A stretch of DNA of 64,000 bases from Actinomadura sp. DC4 (GTDB taxonomy: Bacteria; Actinomycetota; Actinomycetes; Streptosporangiales; Streptosporangiaceae). Numbering within the stretch: the stretch's first letter is position 1; each line of letters begins with the position of its first letter. A program made the translations under genes and the position numbers. The notes below the pieces were generated by a model. The model had not been told where the DNA came from. It worked only from the letters and a program-made list of their open reading frames with translations, and searched no databases. Location of the stretch: NCBI RefSeq assembly GCF_030406325.1, contig NZ_JAUEQY010000007.1:1-64000 (forward strand), written 5' to 3'. Positions 10,561 to 18,180 of the stretch are shown piece after piece.

Positions 10561-10662
10561 GGTTTCGTCACCCCCTGCGGAACGTAAATCACGATCGCAC
10601 ATAACGACCGGTGCCGAGGAGTGGCTTATTCGTGCGAACTCATTTCCCCCTGGAGCCTCACG

Positions 10663-11501
10663 TCAGGGCCAGGACATGACCAGTCGCGTGTGGCGCTTGG
10701 GGAAGACCCGCCCGACCGCCGGGGCCGGCACGGCGGTCTCCGCCGGGTGGAGAGTGAACTCCGGGCCGGGGCCCCGCCGCCGGTCACGGTCCCAGGTCCG
10801 GACGTGCCCGTGGACGCCGAACTCGTGGTGCTCCCCGGTCGCGTCATCGCGCCGTACTTCCGCGGCCGGTGAGGTGGGCGAAGCCGTCGGCCGTGACGAG
10901 GACCGGGCAGTACCACCTGGCCGCGAGCCGGACGGGTTCGCCCTCGCGGCCGGTGTCGCGCCAGATCGTTCCGGACCGGTCGTCGGCGGTCGCCGGCCAG
11001 AGGTTCGGCGAGTCGTACGGCTCCCTGCATCGGGACGAACCCGCACACCGTGGGGTCCAGGCCGAGGAACCTCCCACCGTCCCGTACGAACGTCAGCGCC
11101 CTGGTGATCGTGGCGAAGGTCAGGGGGACCGTCCGGCCGCCCGGGGCGAGCAGCCGTCCCCACGGCAGTCCCAGGCGCCGACCGTGACCGGGATCGCGAC
11201 GTAGGGACCGTACGCGTCGGCGGCGTGCTCGGCGTCCCCGAGCACGACCCGTACGTTCGCGTGGCCCGTCTCGGCAAGGACGCGGGCCGCCCGCCCGGTC
11301 ACCCACGGGTCGACGTCCACCGTGACCACCGGCCCCTCCGGACCGACGATCGCGGCCAGGAGCGCGGGGTCGCGGCCTCGGGCGCGAACCTCTCCCGGGG
11401 GACCCTCGCGAAGCCTCCGGAGAACGCAGCGCGCCCCGTTTCCGCAGCTCGGCGACCGAACCGGCGCGCAGGCGGTCGGGAGAGTCGGGGCCGGCGGTCA
11501 T
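10663..11501 (-). pseudogene. Decayed PCMT-like methyltransferase (FxLD-system type)
   Basis: Three reading frames on the minus strand together spell a protein-L-isoaspartate methyltransferase-like enzyme of the type associated with FxLD lanthipeptides. The start (from 11501) has ELRKRGALRSPEA followed by FARVPRERFAPEA in a shifted frame. About 55 residues are missing. VVTVDVDPWVTG, DPTVCGFVPMQG and the ending TWDRDRRRGPGPEF...KRHTRLVMSW then follow in different frames down to the stop at 10663. The SAM-binding loop is in the deleted part, so the gene cannot be functional. No precursor peptide or LanB/LanC gene is present nearby. Family assignment is from recalled family sequences. Confidence 0.7.
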
Positions 11502-11548
11502 CCGTGAACGCCGGCCTCGCCCTACGACGGTCACGGGGAAACGGCTCC

Positions 11549-11561
11549 TATGCTGGCCGGG
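11549..11561 (+). promoter_or_regulatory. Leaderless promoter -10 for the P-loop kinase gene
   Basis: A TATGCT hexamer at 11549-11554 is followed by six bases and then the GTG start at 11561. There is no Shine-Dalgarno site. This TANNNT-N6/7-start arrangement is characteristic of leaderless actinobacterial transcripts. Confidence 0.55.
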
Positions 11562-12097
11562 TGGGAAGCGTCCCGTCACCGAGGCTGGTCGTCCTTCGCG
11601 GCAACTCCGGGTCGGGCAAGTCCAGCGTGGCCAGGGCCGTACGGGCCGCCTACGGCCGGGGGCTGGCGATCGTGGGCCAGGACAACGTCCGCCGCGAGAT
11701 CCTCCGCGAGCATGACGTGGTCGGCGGAGTGAACATCGGCCTGATCGACACCATCGCGCGCTACTCGCTCGCACAGGGCTACCACGTGGTCCTCGAGGGC
11801 ATTCTCACCGCCGGCCGGTACGGGCCGATGTTGCGGGCCCTGCGCCGCGACCATCCGTCGAACAGCGCCTTCTTCTACCTGGACGTCTCGTTCAAGGAGA
11901 CCCTCCGGCGGCATCAGACGCGGCCTCTGCGGTCGGAGGTCAGCGGCGAGCAGATGCGCGAGTGGTACCGGCGCCTGGACCTGCTCCCCGGCGCGTACGA
12001 GACGGTGATCTCCGAAGCCAGTCCGCTGGAGGCGACCGTCCGGCAGGTGCTGCGGGAGTCCGGGCTGACCGGCGGAACGTCCACGCCCGCCGGATGA
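11561..12097 (+). CDS. P-loop kinase-like protein (AAA/zeta-toxin-like fold)
   Basis: The product is 178 residues and starts at the GTG at 11561, immediately before the conserved core; the longer frame upstream is antisense to the methyltransferase fossil. Walker A GNSGSGKSS lies near residue 13, followed by VGQDNVRREILREHD and HVVLEGILTAGRYGPML, a pattern shared with small nucleotide or aminoglycoside kinase-like proteins common in actinomycetes. A C-terminal lid region has LRRHQTRP and MREWYRRLD. The substrate cannot be read from sequence; a phosphotransferase on a small molecule or nucleotide is the likely activity. It stands alone, separated by 66 bp from the PadR operon. Confidence 0.82.
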   Translation: MGSVPSPRLVVLRGNSGSGKSSVARAVRAAYGRGLAIVGQDNVRREILREHDVVGGVNIGLIDTIARYSLAQGYHVVLEGILTAGRYGPMLRALRRDHPSNSAFFYLDVSFKETLRRHQTRPLRSEVSGEQMREWYRRLDLLPGAYETVISEASPLEATVRQVLRESGLTGGTSTPAG

Positions 12098-12104
12098 GCC
12101 GGTC

Positions 12105-12152
12105 TTGACAGGCGCCAGGGATAACCGTTAGACGTAGGGGATAACGGTTATC
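12105..12152 (+). promoter_or_regulatory. PadR operon promoter with overlapping palindromic operator
   Basis: A consensus -35 TTGACA (12105-12110) is followed at 17-18 bp by TTAGAC/TAGACG as -10. A perfect 10-bp inverted repeat, GATAACCGTT (12120-12129) and AACGGTTATC (12143-12152), surrounds the -10. Each half contains the odd palindrome TAAC(C/G)GTTA. This is an ideal autorepression site for the PadR protein encoded 12 bp downstream; binding is inferred. Confidence 0.7.
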
Positions 12153-12163
12153 TGGGAGGGCCG

Positions 12164-12691
12164 ATGCGGCAAGAAGTGGTGCTGGCGATGCTGGCCAAGG
12201 AGCCCTCGCACGGCTACCAGCTACGCGCCCGGCTGCGCGACGCGCTCGGCCCGCTCGGCGACGCGATGAACGACGGCCAGGTCTACGTCACGCTGACCCG
12301 GCTGGAGAAGGCCGGGCTGCTGGCGGCCGAGCGGTCCGCCGACGACGCCGACCGGTCGGAGCGCAAGGTGTACGCGCTCACCCCCGACGGCCAGCGGCGC
12401 GTCGCCGAGTGGATCGCCGAGGTGAGCTGGCCGAAACCCGACCTCGCGGAGTTCCACCTCAAGCTGATCGCGGCGGCGTCGGCCGGGCTCGCCGACCCGC
12501 TCACCATCGTCGACACCCAGCGCCGCGAGCTGCTGCGCCGGCTGCGTGACGCCCAGCGCGCCGCCATGGCCGAGCCGGACCCCTCGGACGCGGCGCTGCT
12601 GCTGGAGGGCATCGTGCTCCGGCTCCAGGCGGACCTGCGCTGGCTCGAGGCATGTGAGACGAACTGGACCCACCGAAGGAGTGGATCGTGA
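12164..12691 (+). CDS. PadR-family transcriptional regulator
   Basis: The 175-residue product has an N-terminal PadR winged helix (about 1-85; LAMLAKEPSHGYQLRARL, then VYVTLTRLEKAGLL and KVYALTPDGQRR). A helical C-terminal dimerisation region follows (about 95-170). PadR proteins typically repress multidrug efflux genes and release DNA when they bind a hydrophobic ligand. The gene is the first of a three-gene operon: its stop overlaps the GTG of the ABC ATPase by four bases (GTGA). A palindromic site over the promoter (12120-12152) indicates self-regulation. Confidence 0.93.
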   Translation: MRQEVVLAMLAKEPSHGYQLRARLRDALGPLGDAMNDGQVYVTLTRLEKAGLLAAERSADDADRSERKVYALTPDGQRRVAEWIAEVSWPKPDLAEFHLKLIAAASAGLADPLTIVDTQRRELLRRLRDAQRAAMAEPDPSDAALLLEGIVLRLQADLRWLEACETNWTHRRSGS

Positions 12692-13425
12692 GCGACGTCC
12701 CTGTGCTTCGCGCCCGCGGGCTGCGAAAGGAGTACGGCAAGGGGGAAGGGCTGGTGCGCGCCGTCGACGGCGTCGACCTCGACGTGGGCGCGGGAGAGAC
12801 GGTGGCGGTGATGGGGCCGAGCGGCTGCGGGAAGTCCACGCTGCTGCATCTGCTCGGGGGCCTGGACCGGCTCTCGGGCGGAGAGGTGTCGCTGAACGGC
12901 CGCCGCATCGACGGCATCGGCGAGAAGGCCCTGGCCCGGATGCGGCGCACCGACGTCGGCTTCGTCTTCCAGTCCTTCCATCTGATGGAGGAGCTCACCG
13001 CCGTGGAGAACGTCGAGCTGTCGGCGCTGCTGGCCGGCCGCTCGCCGCGGGCGGCCCGGCGGCGCGCGGAGGGGCTGCTGGAGCAGGTCGGGCTCGCCGA
13101 CCGGGCGCGTTTCCTGCCCTCCGCGCTGTCCGGCGGCCAGCGGCAACGGGTCGCGGTCGCCCGTGCGCTGAGCAACGAGCCGCGGGTCGTCCTCGCCGAC
13201 GAGCCGACGGGAAACCTGGACAGCGCCGCCACCCTGGACGTCCTCAAGCTCTTCGAGAGCCTGCACGAGGCCGGGCAGACACTGGTCATCGTCACCCACG
13301 ACGCGCGGATCGCGGCCACCGCCGACCGGATGATCTCAATGCGCGACGGCGCCTTCGTGGACGAGACCCGGCTGACCGGCGGCACCACCGGACGGCTCGG
13401 CGCCCTCGCCGGACTGGAGGACTGA
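12688..13425 (+). CDS. ABC transporter ATP-binding protein (MacB/LolD type)
   Basis: This 245-residue ATPase has Walker A GPSGCGKST (residues 43-51), a Q-loop in VFQSFHLMEE, the signature LSGGQRQRVAVARAL from residue 147, Walker B VVLADEPTGNLDS and the switch His in VIVTHDARI. The DEPTGNLDSA ending is characteristic of the FtsE/LolD/MacB group, which works with FtsX-like permeases in mechanotransmission or export. Translation is coupled to padR by a GTGA overlap, and the permease gene starts six bases after the stop. The complex probably exports an amphipathic compound, and the PadR repressor controls it. Confidence 0.95.
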   Translation: MSDVPVLRARGLRKEYGKGEGLVRAVDGVDLDVGAGETVAVMGPSGCGKSTLLHLLGGLDRLSGGEVSLNGRRIDGIGEKALARMRRTDVGFVFQSFHLMEELTAVENVELSALLAGRSPRAARRRAEGLLEQVGLADRARFLPSALSGGQRQRVAVARALSNEPRVVLADEPTGNLDSAATLDVLKLFESLHEAGQTLVIVTHDARIAATADRMISMRDGAFVDETRLTGGTTGRLGALAGLED

Positions 13426-13431
13426 ACCCCC

Positions 13432-15246
13432 ATGGGCCGCACCCTGCTCGTGATCCGCCTCGCCACGCGCGACATCCGGCGGCATCGCACCGAGGCCGCG
13501 CTCCTGCTGCTCGCCATCATGGCCGCCACCACGACGCTGACGCTCGGGCTCGTCCTGCGTGACGCGGCCGGCGACCCGTACCGGAGCACCCGGGTGGCGA
13601 CCCGAGGACCCGACGTGGTCGCCAGTGCCACCCGGGCCTCGGAGCTCTCCGGCCTCGGGAAACGGGCCGGCGTCAAAGACGAGAGCGGCCCGTACCCCGT
13701 CGCCCCGGCGAAGCTCCGGGCGTACGGCCGTACGTCGGACGTGCAGGCCGTGGGGCGCGACACCGCGTCCGCGCCGGTCGACCGGCCCGAGCTGACCCAC
13801 GGCCGATGGGCCGGCGCCGGCGGTGTGGTGGTCGAGGGCGCCTTCGCCAAGGCGCTCGGTGTACGCGTCGGTGATCCGGTCACTCTGAACGGCCGTTCGT
13901 TCCGGGTCGCCGGCATCGCGGTCACCGCCGCCATGCCGCCCTATCCGGGGTCGTCCTGCCTCGTCGCCTCCGGTTGCGCGAGCGGCGTGACCTCCGAGGA
14001 GCTGCCGAAGCTCCCGCCCGGCCTGCTGAAGGACCCCGGGCTGGTCTGGCTCACCGAGGCGGACGTGCGGAGCCTCGCCCCGGACTCCCTGTCGTACGTG
14101 ATGAACCTGAGGCTGGCCGACCCGGGCACGGCCCAGGCGTTCGCCGACGCGAACCCCTCGCTCGGCCCGGCGGCGCCCCGCCTGACGTCCTGGGAGAGCA
14201 TCCTCCACGACGCCACCGAGGTGGCCGGGGACTCCCAGATCCTCCTGCTGATCGGAGCCTGGCTGCTCGGCCTGCTCGCGGTGGCCAGTCTCTCGGTGCT
14301 GGTCGGCGGCCGGATGGCCGACCAGACAAGGCGCGTCGGGCTCCTCAAGGCGGTCGGCGGCACACCGGGCCTGGTCGCGGCCGTGCTGCTCGCGGAGTAC
14401 GTCCTCGTGGCCGTCGTCGCGGCCGTGGCCGGGCTCACGATCGGATCGCTGACCGCTCCGCTGCTCACCGAGGCCGGCGCCGGCCTCGTCGGCGGCGCCG
14501 GCACGCCGTCGCCGACCCTGTCCACGGTCGTCTGCGTGACCGCCGTGGCGCTCGGGGTCGCGGTCGTCGCGACCGCCGTTCCGGCCGTACGCGCCGCCCG
14601 TTCCAGCACGGTCGACGCGCTGGCCGACTCGCCCCGCCCGCCCCGCCGCGTCGGCTGGCTGATCGCGGTCTCGGCGCGGCTGCCCGGCCCGCTGCTCCTC
14701 GCCGTACGCGTCGCCGCCCGCCGGCCGCGACGGGTCGTGCTGGGCGTGGTCAGCATCGCGATCACGGTCAGCGGCATCTACGTCGTACTGGTGCTCGACA
14801 CCTTCCTCACCACCCACCCGGTCGCCGCGGGCGTCGACGGGGCCCAGGCCGAACTGCTGCGTCAGGTGCTCCTCGTCGTGACGGTCATCATGCTGTCCCT
14901 CGCGGCGGTCAACGCCGTCTTCATCACCTGGGCGACGGTGCTCGACGACCGGCACTCGTCGGCGCTGGCGCGCGCCCTCGGCGCGACGCCCGGTCAGGTG
15001 AGCGCGGCGCTGGCGGCGGCCCAGGTGCTCCCGGCCCTCGTCGGCGCCGTCCTGGGCGTTTTTCCGGGGGGCTACGCACTGTTCGCCGCGGTGAACGGGG
15101 CCACCGGCGGCGATCGCGGCAGGGCGACGCTTCCGTCGCTCTGGCAGCTGGCCGCCGTGGTGCTGGCGACCGTGCTCCTGGTGGCGGCGCTCATCGCCGT
15201 CCCCGCCCGCCTCGGCGGCCGCCGTCCGGTGACGGAGATCCTCTGA
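13432..15246 (+). CDS. FtsX-like permease of the PadR-controlled ABC exporter
   Basis: The product is 604 residues. A transmembrane helix near the N-terminus (about 20-40) is followed by an extracytoplasmic MacB-type domain (about 45-260). A first FtsX core of three helices follows (about 275-400; LLKAVGGTPG marks the cytoplasmic loop). A second set begins with a helix near 445-465 (VVLGVVSIAITVSGIYVVLV), followed by a core of three helices (about 475-600; ARALGATPGQV is the matching loop). It is somewhat shorter than the 800-850 residues common for two-module permeases because the second extracytoplasmic domain is nearly absent. It is the third gene of the operon, with six bases between stop and start. 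Confidence 0.92.
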   Translation: MGRTLLVIRLATRDIRRHRTEAALLLLAIMAATTTLTLGLVLRDAAGDPYRSTRVATRGPDVVASATRASELSGLGKRAGVKDESGPYPVAPAKLRAYGRTSDVQAVGRDTASAPVDRPELTHGRWAGAGGVVVEGAFAKALGVRVGDPVTLNGRSFRVAGIAVTAAMPPYPGSSCLVASGCASGVTSEELPKLPPGLLKDPGLVWLTEADVRSLAPDSLSYVMNLRLADPGTAQAFADANPSLGPAAPRLTSWESILHDATEVAGDSQILLLIGAWLLGLLAVASLSVLVGGRMADQTRRVGLLKAVGGTPGLVAAVLLAEYVLVAVVAAVAGLTIGSLTAPLLTEAGAGLVGGAGTPSPTLSTVVCVTAVALGVAVVATAVPAVRAARSSTVDALADSPRPPRRVGWLIAVSARLPGPLLLAVRVAARRPRRVVLGVVSIAITVSGIYVVLVLDTFLTTHPVAAGVDGAQAELLRQVLLVVTVIMLSLAAVNAVFITWATVLDDRHSSALARALGATPGQVSAALAAAQVLPALVGAVLGVFPGGYALFAAVNGATGGDRGRATLPSLWQLAAVVLATVLLVAALIAVPARLGGRRPVTEIL

Positions 15247-15289
15247 GCCGACGCAGGGCCGAATTTGCGGTAAAGCCCCCGACTGCAGG

Positions 15290-15806
15290 TACACGGCCGA
15301 CCTGTCCTCCGACTGGGAGGCATGGGGGCCGAACGGCGGTCATATCGCCGCCGTCGCGTTGCGCGCCGTGCAGGCGCACTCCGCGCATCCGCGACCGGCG
15401 ACGATGTCGGCCCACTTCGTGTCCGCCGCACGCTTCGGTCCCGTGGACATCGACGTGACCACGCTCCGGGCGTCCCAAAGGCCGAACACGACGACCCACG
15501 GTGGGCCGGTCGGTACCGGTTCCACCCGCAGCCGACCTTCGCCGACGCCGCCCGCGCGGTGATCCTCCTCGACCTCAACACCTGGCCGGCGGCGAGCCGC
15601 ACGCATGCCGGCGGCACCGGCTTCATCGCGCCGACGCTGGACCTGTCCGTACAGTTCCACCGGGCTCGGCCCGAGTCGGAGTGACTGCTCGTCGACGGCA
15701 TGGCCGACTTCGCCGGGGAAGGCCTGGTCGCCGGCCAGAGCCCGGGTCTGGGACTCCGACGGCGCCTTCCAGACAGGCGGACAGGCCGCCGTGTCTCCTG
15801 CGCGCG
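15290..15806 (+). pseudogene. Decayed acyl-CoA thioesterase (TesB-like)
   Basis: The plus strand spells a thioesterase-family protein in broken frames. YTADLSSDWEAWGPNGGHIA and ARFGPVDIDVTTLRAS run in one frame to about 15485. After a frameshift come RYRFHPQPTFADAARAVILL and TGFIAPTLDLSVQFHR, then a TGA at 15682 where the family has Trp, then LLVDGMADFAGEGLVAG, and a last shift into ARVWDSDGAFQTGG. At least two frameshifts and one nonsense change make it non-functional. The 5' end is ill-defined; no start was found upstream of 15290. It follows FtsX and is convergent with the phosphodiesterase gene. Confidence 0.72.
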
Positions 15807-15807
15807 G

Positions 15808-16878
15808 TCAGTGCCGGCAGGGATCGATTCCGCGCGTGCCGGGCCGGGCGATGTGACGCTCGTCGAGAAGGCGCTCCAGGACCGCCGGCCACGCCGCCAT
15901 GATCCCGTCCGCGCAGGCGTCGATGAGGGTGCTGTAGGCCGCCTCGTCCTCGGGCGCCGTACCGCTGAACCACACGTGGACCGCGTATCCGTCGGCATGC
16001 GCGCGGGAGATGAACTCCGGGGTCGCGACCGGAAGGCCGTTGTACCGTACGGGGATCTGGAGGGCCTTCGTGCCGTCCATCGGGCGCGTGCCCGCGAGGA
16101 AGTAGGCCAGCAGCTCGTTCTGGCCGGGCGCCAGCGCGATGCGCGGCGCGAGCCGGTGGAAGGTGGCCAGGGCCGTGTCGTTGAACGAGGTCACGATGAC
16201 GTCGGTGCGGCCGGCCCTGTTCAGGAAGGCGGCGAGCAGCCGCGCGTTGTGCTCGAACGAGGCGACGTCGGTGTCGCTGGTCCCCTTGATCTCCACGTTG
16301 ATCGGCACGTGCCGGAACGTACGGAACACGTCGCGCAGCGCGGGGATGGAGAAGTCGCTCGCCTGGTAGCCCCTGGGCGGCTTGCGGTGGTGGGTGCGCA
16401 CGCCGCGCAGCGGGTACGAGGCCGGCGGCAGCCCGGGCACCGCACTGCGGCCGGGCACGAAGTTGTACGCAGCGTCGAGGGCGTGCACCTGCCGGTAGGT
16501 CAGATCACGCACGAGCCCGGTGCCGTCGGTGGTCTCGTCCACCGAGGAGTTGTGCATCACCACGAGCCGGTCGTCGGAGGTCGACTCGACGTCCAGCTCC
16601 ACCATGTCGGCACCGAGGGAGACGGCCCGCTTGAAGGCGTACAGCGTGTCGGCGGGCGCCTCGCTCTCACCCCCGGCGTGCGCCATGTTCAGGAACCGCC
16701 GCTGCAACCAGGGATTGCCTTCGGGCGCGTGATGACGACCTCCCGCCAAAGCCGGGACCGCCGACCCGGGACCGACGACGACCGCCAGCAGCAGGGTGAC
16801 GAACAGTGCCATCACCACAGACGGACGCCTGACAGCGCGGGCCACGTGATCACGCTCGTACGACACGGCGACTCCCAT
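15808..16878 (-). CDS. Secreted glycerophosphodiester phosphodiesterase
   Basis: The 356-residue product begins at the ATG at 16878, five bases after a GAGGT ribosome site; the longer frame upstream lacks one. An Arg-containing N-terminus and a hydrophobic stretch (about 18-44, ending VPALAGG) form a signal peptide. The catalytic domain carries the GDPD hallmarks: NMAHAGGESEAPADTLYAF, then ADMVELDVESTSDDRLVVMH with the metal-binding Glu-x-Asp and the second catalytic His. VPINVEIKG and ADGYAVHVWF follow. These enzymes release glycerol-3-phosphate and an alcohol from phosphodiesters and act outside the membrane. The first His-Arg pair of typical GDPDs is replaced here by His-Ala. Confidence 0.9.
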   Translation of the reverse strand: MGVAVSYERDHVARAVRRPSVVMALFVTLLLAVVVGPGSAVPALAGGRHHAPEGNPWLQRRFLNMAHAGGESEAPADTLYAFKRAVSLGADMVELDVESTSDDRLVVMHNSSVDETTDGTGLVRDLTYRQVHALDAAYNFVPGRSAVPGLPPASYPLRGVRTHHRKPPRGYQASDFSIPALRDVFRTFRHVPINVEIKGTSDTDVASFEHNARLLAAFLNRAGRTDVIVTSFNDTALATFHRLAPRIALAPGQNELLAYFLAGTRPMDGTKALQIPVRYNGLPVATPEFISRAHADGYAVHVWFSGTAPEDEAAYSTLIDACADGIMAAWPAVLERLLDERHIARPGTRGIDPCRH

Positions 16879-17071
16879 CGAACACCTCGGCCGGACACCG
16901 ATGACCACCACTCTGGCCCCTGAGAGAACCCCCACACCATCTCCCACCCCGGCCGGATACGGCCGCACACCGGCACTGAGGGTCAGAGACGGCCCCTGCC
17001 GATGCGCACTTCTCCGGAGATGAGAATGGGGCGCGTTCCACCTTACGGGGACGCGCGCCCCGGCCACGCGG

Positions 17072-17278
17072 TTACTCGCGGAGGCGTTCTCTGGCCAGGT
17101 CGGCCATGACGTCGACGGCCTCGCCGAGTTCGCGCACGACGTCGTCGGGCAGTGCCTTCAGCGTCGCGCGGATTCGCGTGGCGAAGTCGTCGCTCTCCGG
17201 GGTGTCGAAGAATTTGGCGCTGAACGCGCCGACGAGGTTCCCCAACTGTTTCGGGTCGAGGGACGTGGACGAACTCAT
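17072..17278 (-). CDS. Small helical protein of unknown function
   Basis: This 68-residue acidic protein (SLDPKQLGNLVGAFSAKFFD at 6-25, then LPDDVVRELGEAVDVM) is predicted to be all helical, with no membrane segment or known motif. GC-rich third positions support coding. It lies 147 bp downstream of the MarR gene on the same strand and could share its transcript. I do not recognise a family. Confidence 0.6.
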   Translation of the reverse strand: MSSSTSLDPKQLGNLVGAFSAKFFDTPESDDFATRIRATLKALPDDVVRELGEAVDVMADLARERLRE

Positions 17279-17425
17279 GCGGTCCTCATATCGATCTCGG
17301 CGAGCGGAGGCGTCCGCTCTGCGGGGGGTCCGAGTTGATCATGATCCCACGGCGTTCGCGGTCGTACCGGGCTCTTGCCGCAAGCGGCGGGGACACGTCT
17401 CGCGGGCACTGGGCGGACGCGCGGA

Positions 17426-17914
17426 TCAGGTGGCTCCGTCCGCTTCCTTCGCCTTTTCGGTCGCGGCGACCAGGTCGTCGACATACCGGTGGAACAGCCG
17501 CTCGATCTCGAAGAGGTCCCGGTCGCTCCAGTCCGCGAACACTGGGGTGTTGAGCCTGAGCCGGGCGGCGTCGATCTTGTCCGTCACGTCGCGGCCGGCG
17601 CTGCTGATCACCGCTTCCCTGACGCGCCGGTCGATCGGACTCGGGCGCCGGTCGACCAGGCCGAGGTCGGCGAGCTTGGCGACCTGACGGCTGATGGTGG
17701 TGTGGTCCCGCCCCGACTTGTCGGCGAGTTCGACCACGCCGATCGGGCCGAACCGCTGAATGCCCACGAGCAGCGGGAACAGGGTGCGGTCGAGCGTCAC
17801 GCCCGCCTCGCGCAGGAGGATCTCGTCGAGCTGCGGCGCGTTCATCACCGCGATCAGGTCGACTAGCGATTCGTGCAGGCGCCGCAGGGCGACCTGACGG
17901 CGTCGGGTGGTCAT
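17426..17914 (-). CDS. MarR-family transcriptional regulator
   Basis: The product is 162 residues. The winged-helix core spans about 45-120 with IGVVELADKSGRDHTTISRQ as the recognition helix region and LVDRRPSPIDRRVREAVIS as the wing. It is divergent from the FAD monooxygenase gene at 18181. The intergenic region carries two near-identical 15-bp palindromes (18026-18040 and 18149-18163), one on each side of the gap, which fits a MarR dimer repressing both genes. The inducer is probably a phenolic or aromatic substrate of the monooxygenase; that is inference from the pairing. Confidence 0.92.
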   Translation of the reverse strand: MTTRRRQVALRRLHESLVDLIAVMNAPQLDEILLREAGVTLDRTLFPLLVGIQRFGPIGVVELADKSGRDHTTISRQVAKLADLGLVDRRPSPIDRRVREAVISSAGRDVTDKIDAARLRLNTPVFADWSDRDLFEIERLFHRYVDDLVAATEKAKEADGAT

Positions 17915-18025
17915 GCTCGCCGCGGCCGCCTTTCTCGTGGTGGCAGGTGAAACGCGTCAACGCGAGCGTACCGGCGTCCGGGACACCGTCACCGATTCCG
18001 CCACCGCCGACTCCCAGCCTTTATA

Positions 18026-18040
18026 TGTGCGCAGAGCACA
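18026..18040. promoter_or_regulatory. MarR operator copy 1
   Basis: TGTGCGCAGAGCACA is an imperfect palindrome, 13 of 15 bases identical to the perfect copy at 18149-18163. A TATAAA-like -10 for the leftward MarR gene lies next to it at 18020-18025. It is inferred to mediate autoregulation. Confidence 0.6.
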
Positions 18041-18120
18041 GACTATATCCATCATGGCGCAGGTCCGACAGAAGACGGGACACTCCTTCAGCACGCTTAT
18101 GCAGGCAAAATACGGCATCG

Positions 18121-18163
18121 TTGACACACGACGACAGCGAGCTTAATCTGTGCTCCGAGCACA
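18121..18163 (+). promoter_or_regulatory. Monooxygenase promoter with MarR operator copy 2
   Basis: The -35 TTGACA (18121-18126) and -10 TAATCT (18144-18149) are separated by 17 bp, an almost consensus promoter. The perfect palindrome TGTGCTCCGAGCACA (18149-18163) begins at the last base of the -10 and would cover the transcription start. Binding there would block initiation. The ribosome site AAGGAG follows at 18169-18174. Confidence 0.72.
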
Positions 18164-18180
18164 CAAACAAGGAGATGGTG

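Noticed and set aside
16850-17041. A short minus-strand frame upstream of the phosphodiesterase start
   Set aside because: It is the leader region read in another frame; the ribosome site points to the ATG at 16878.
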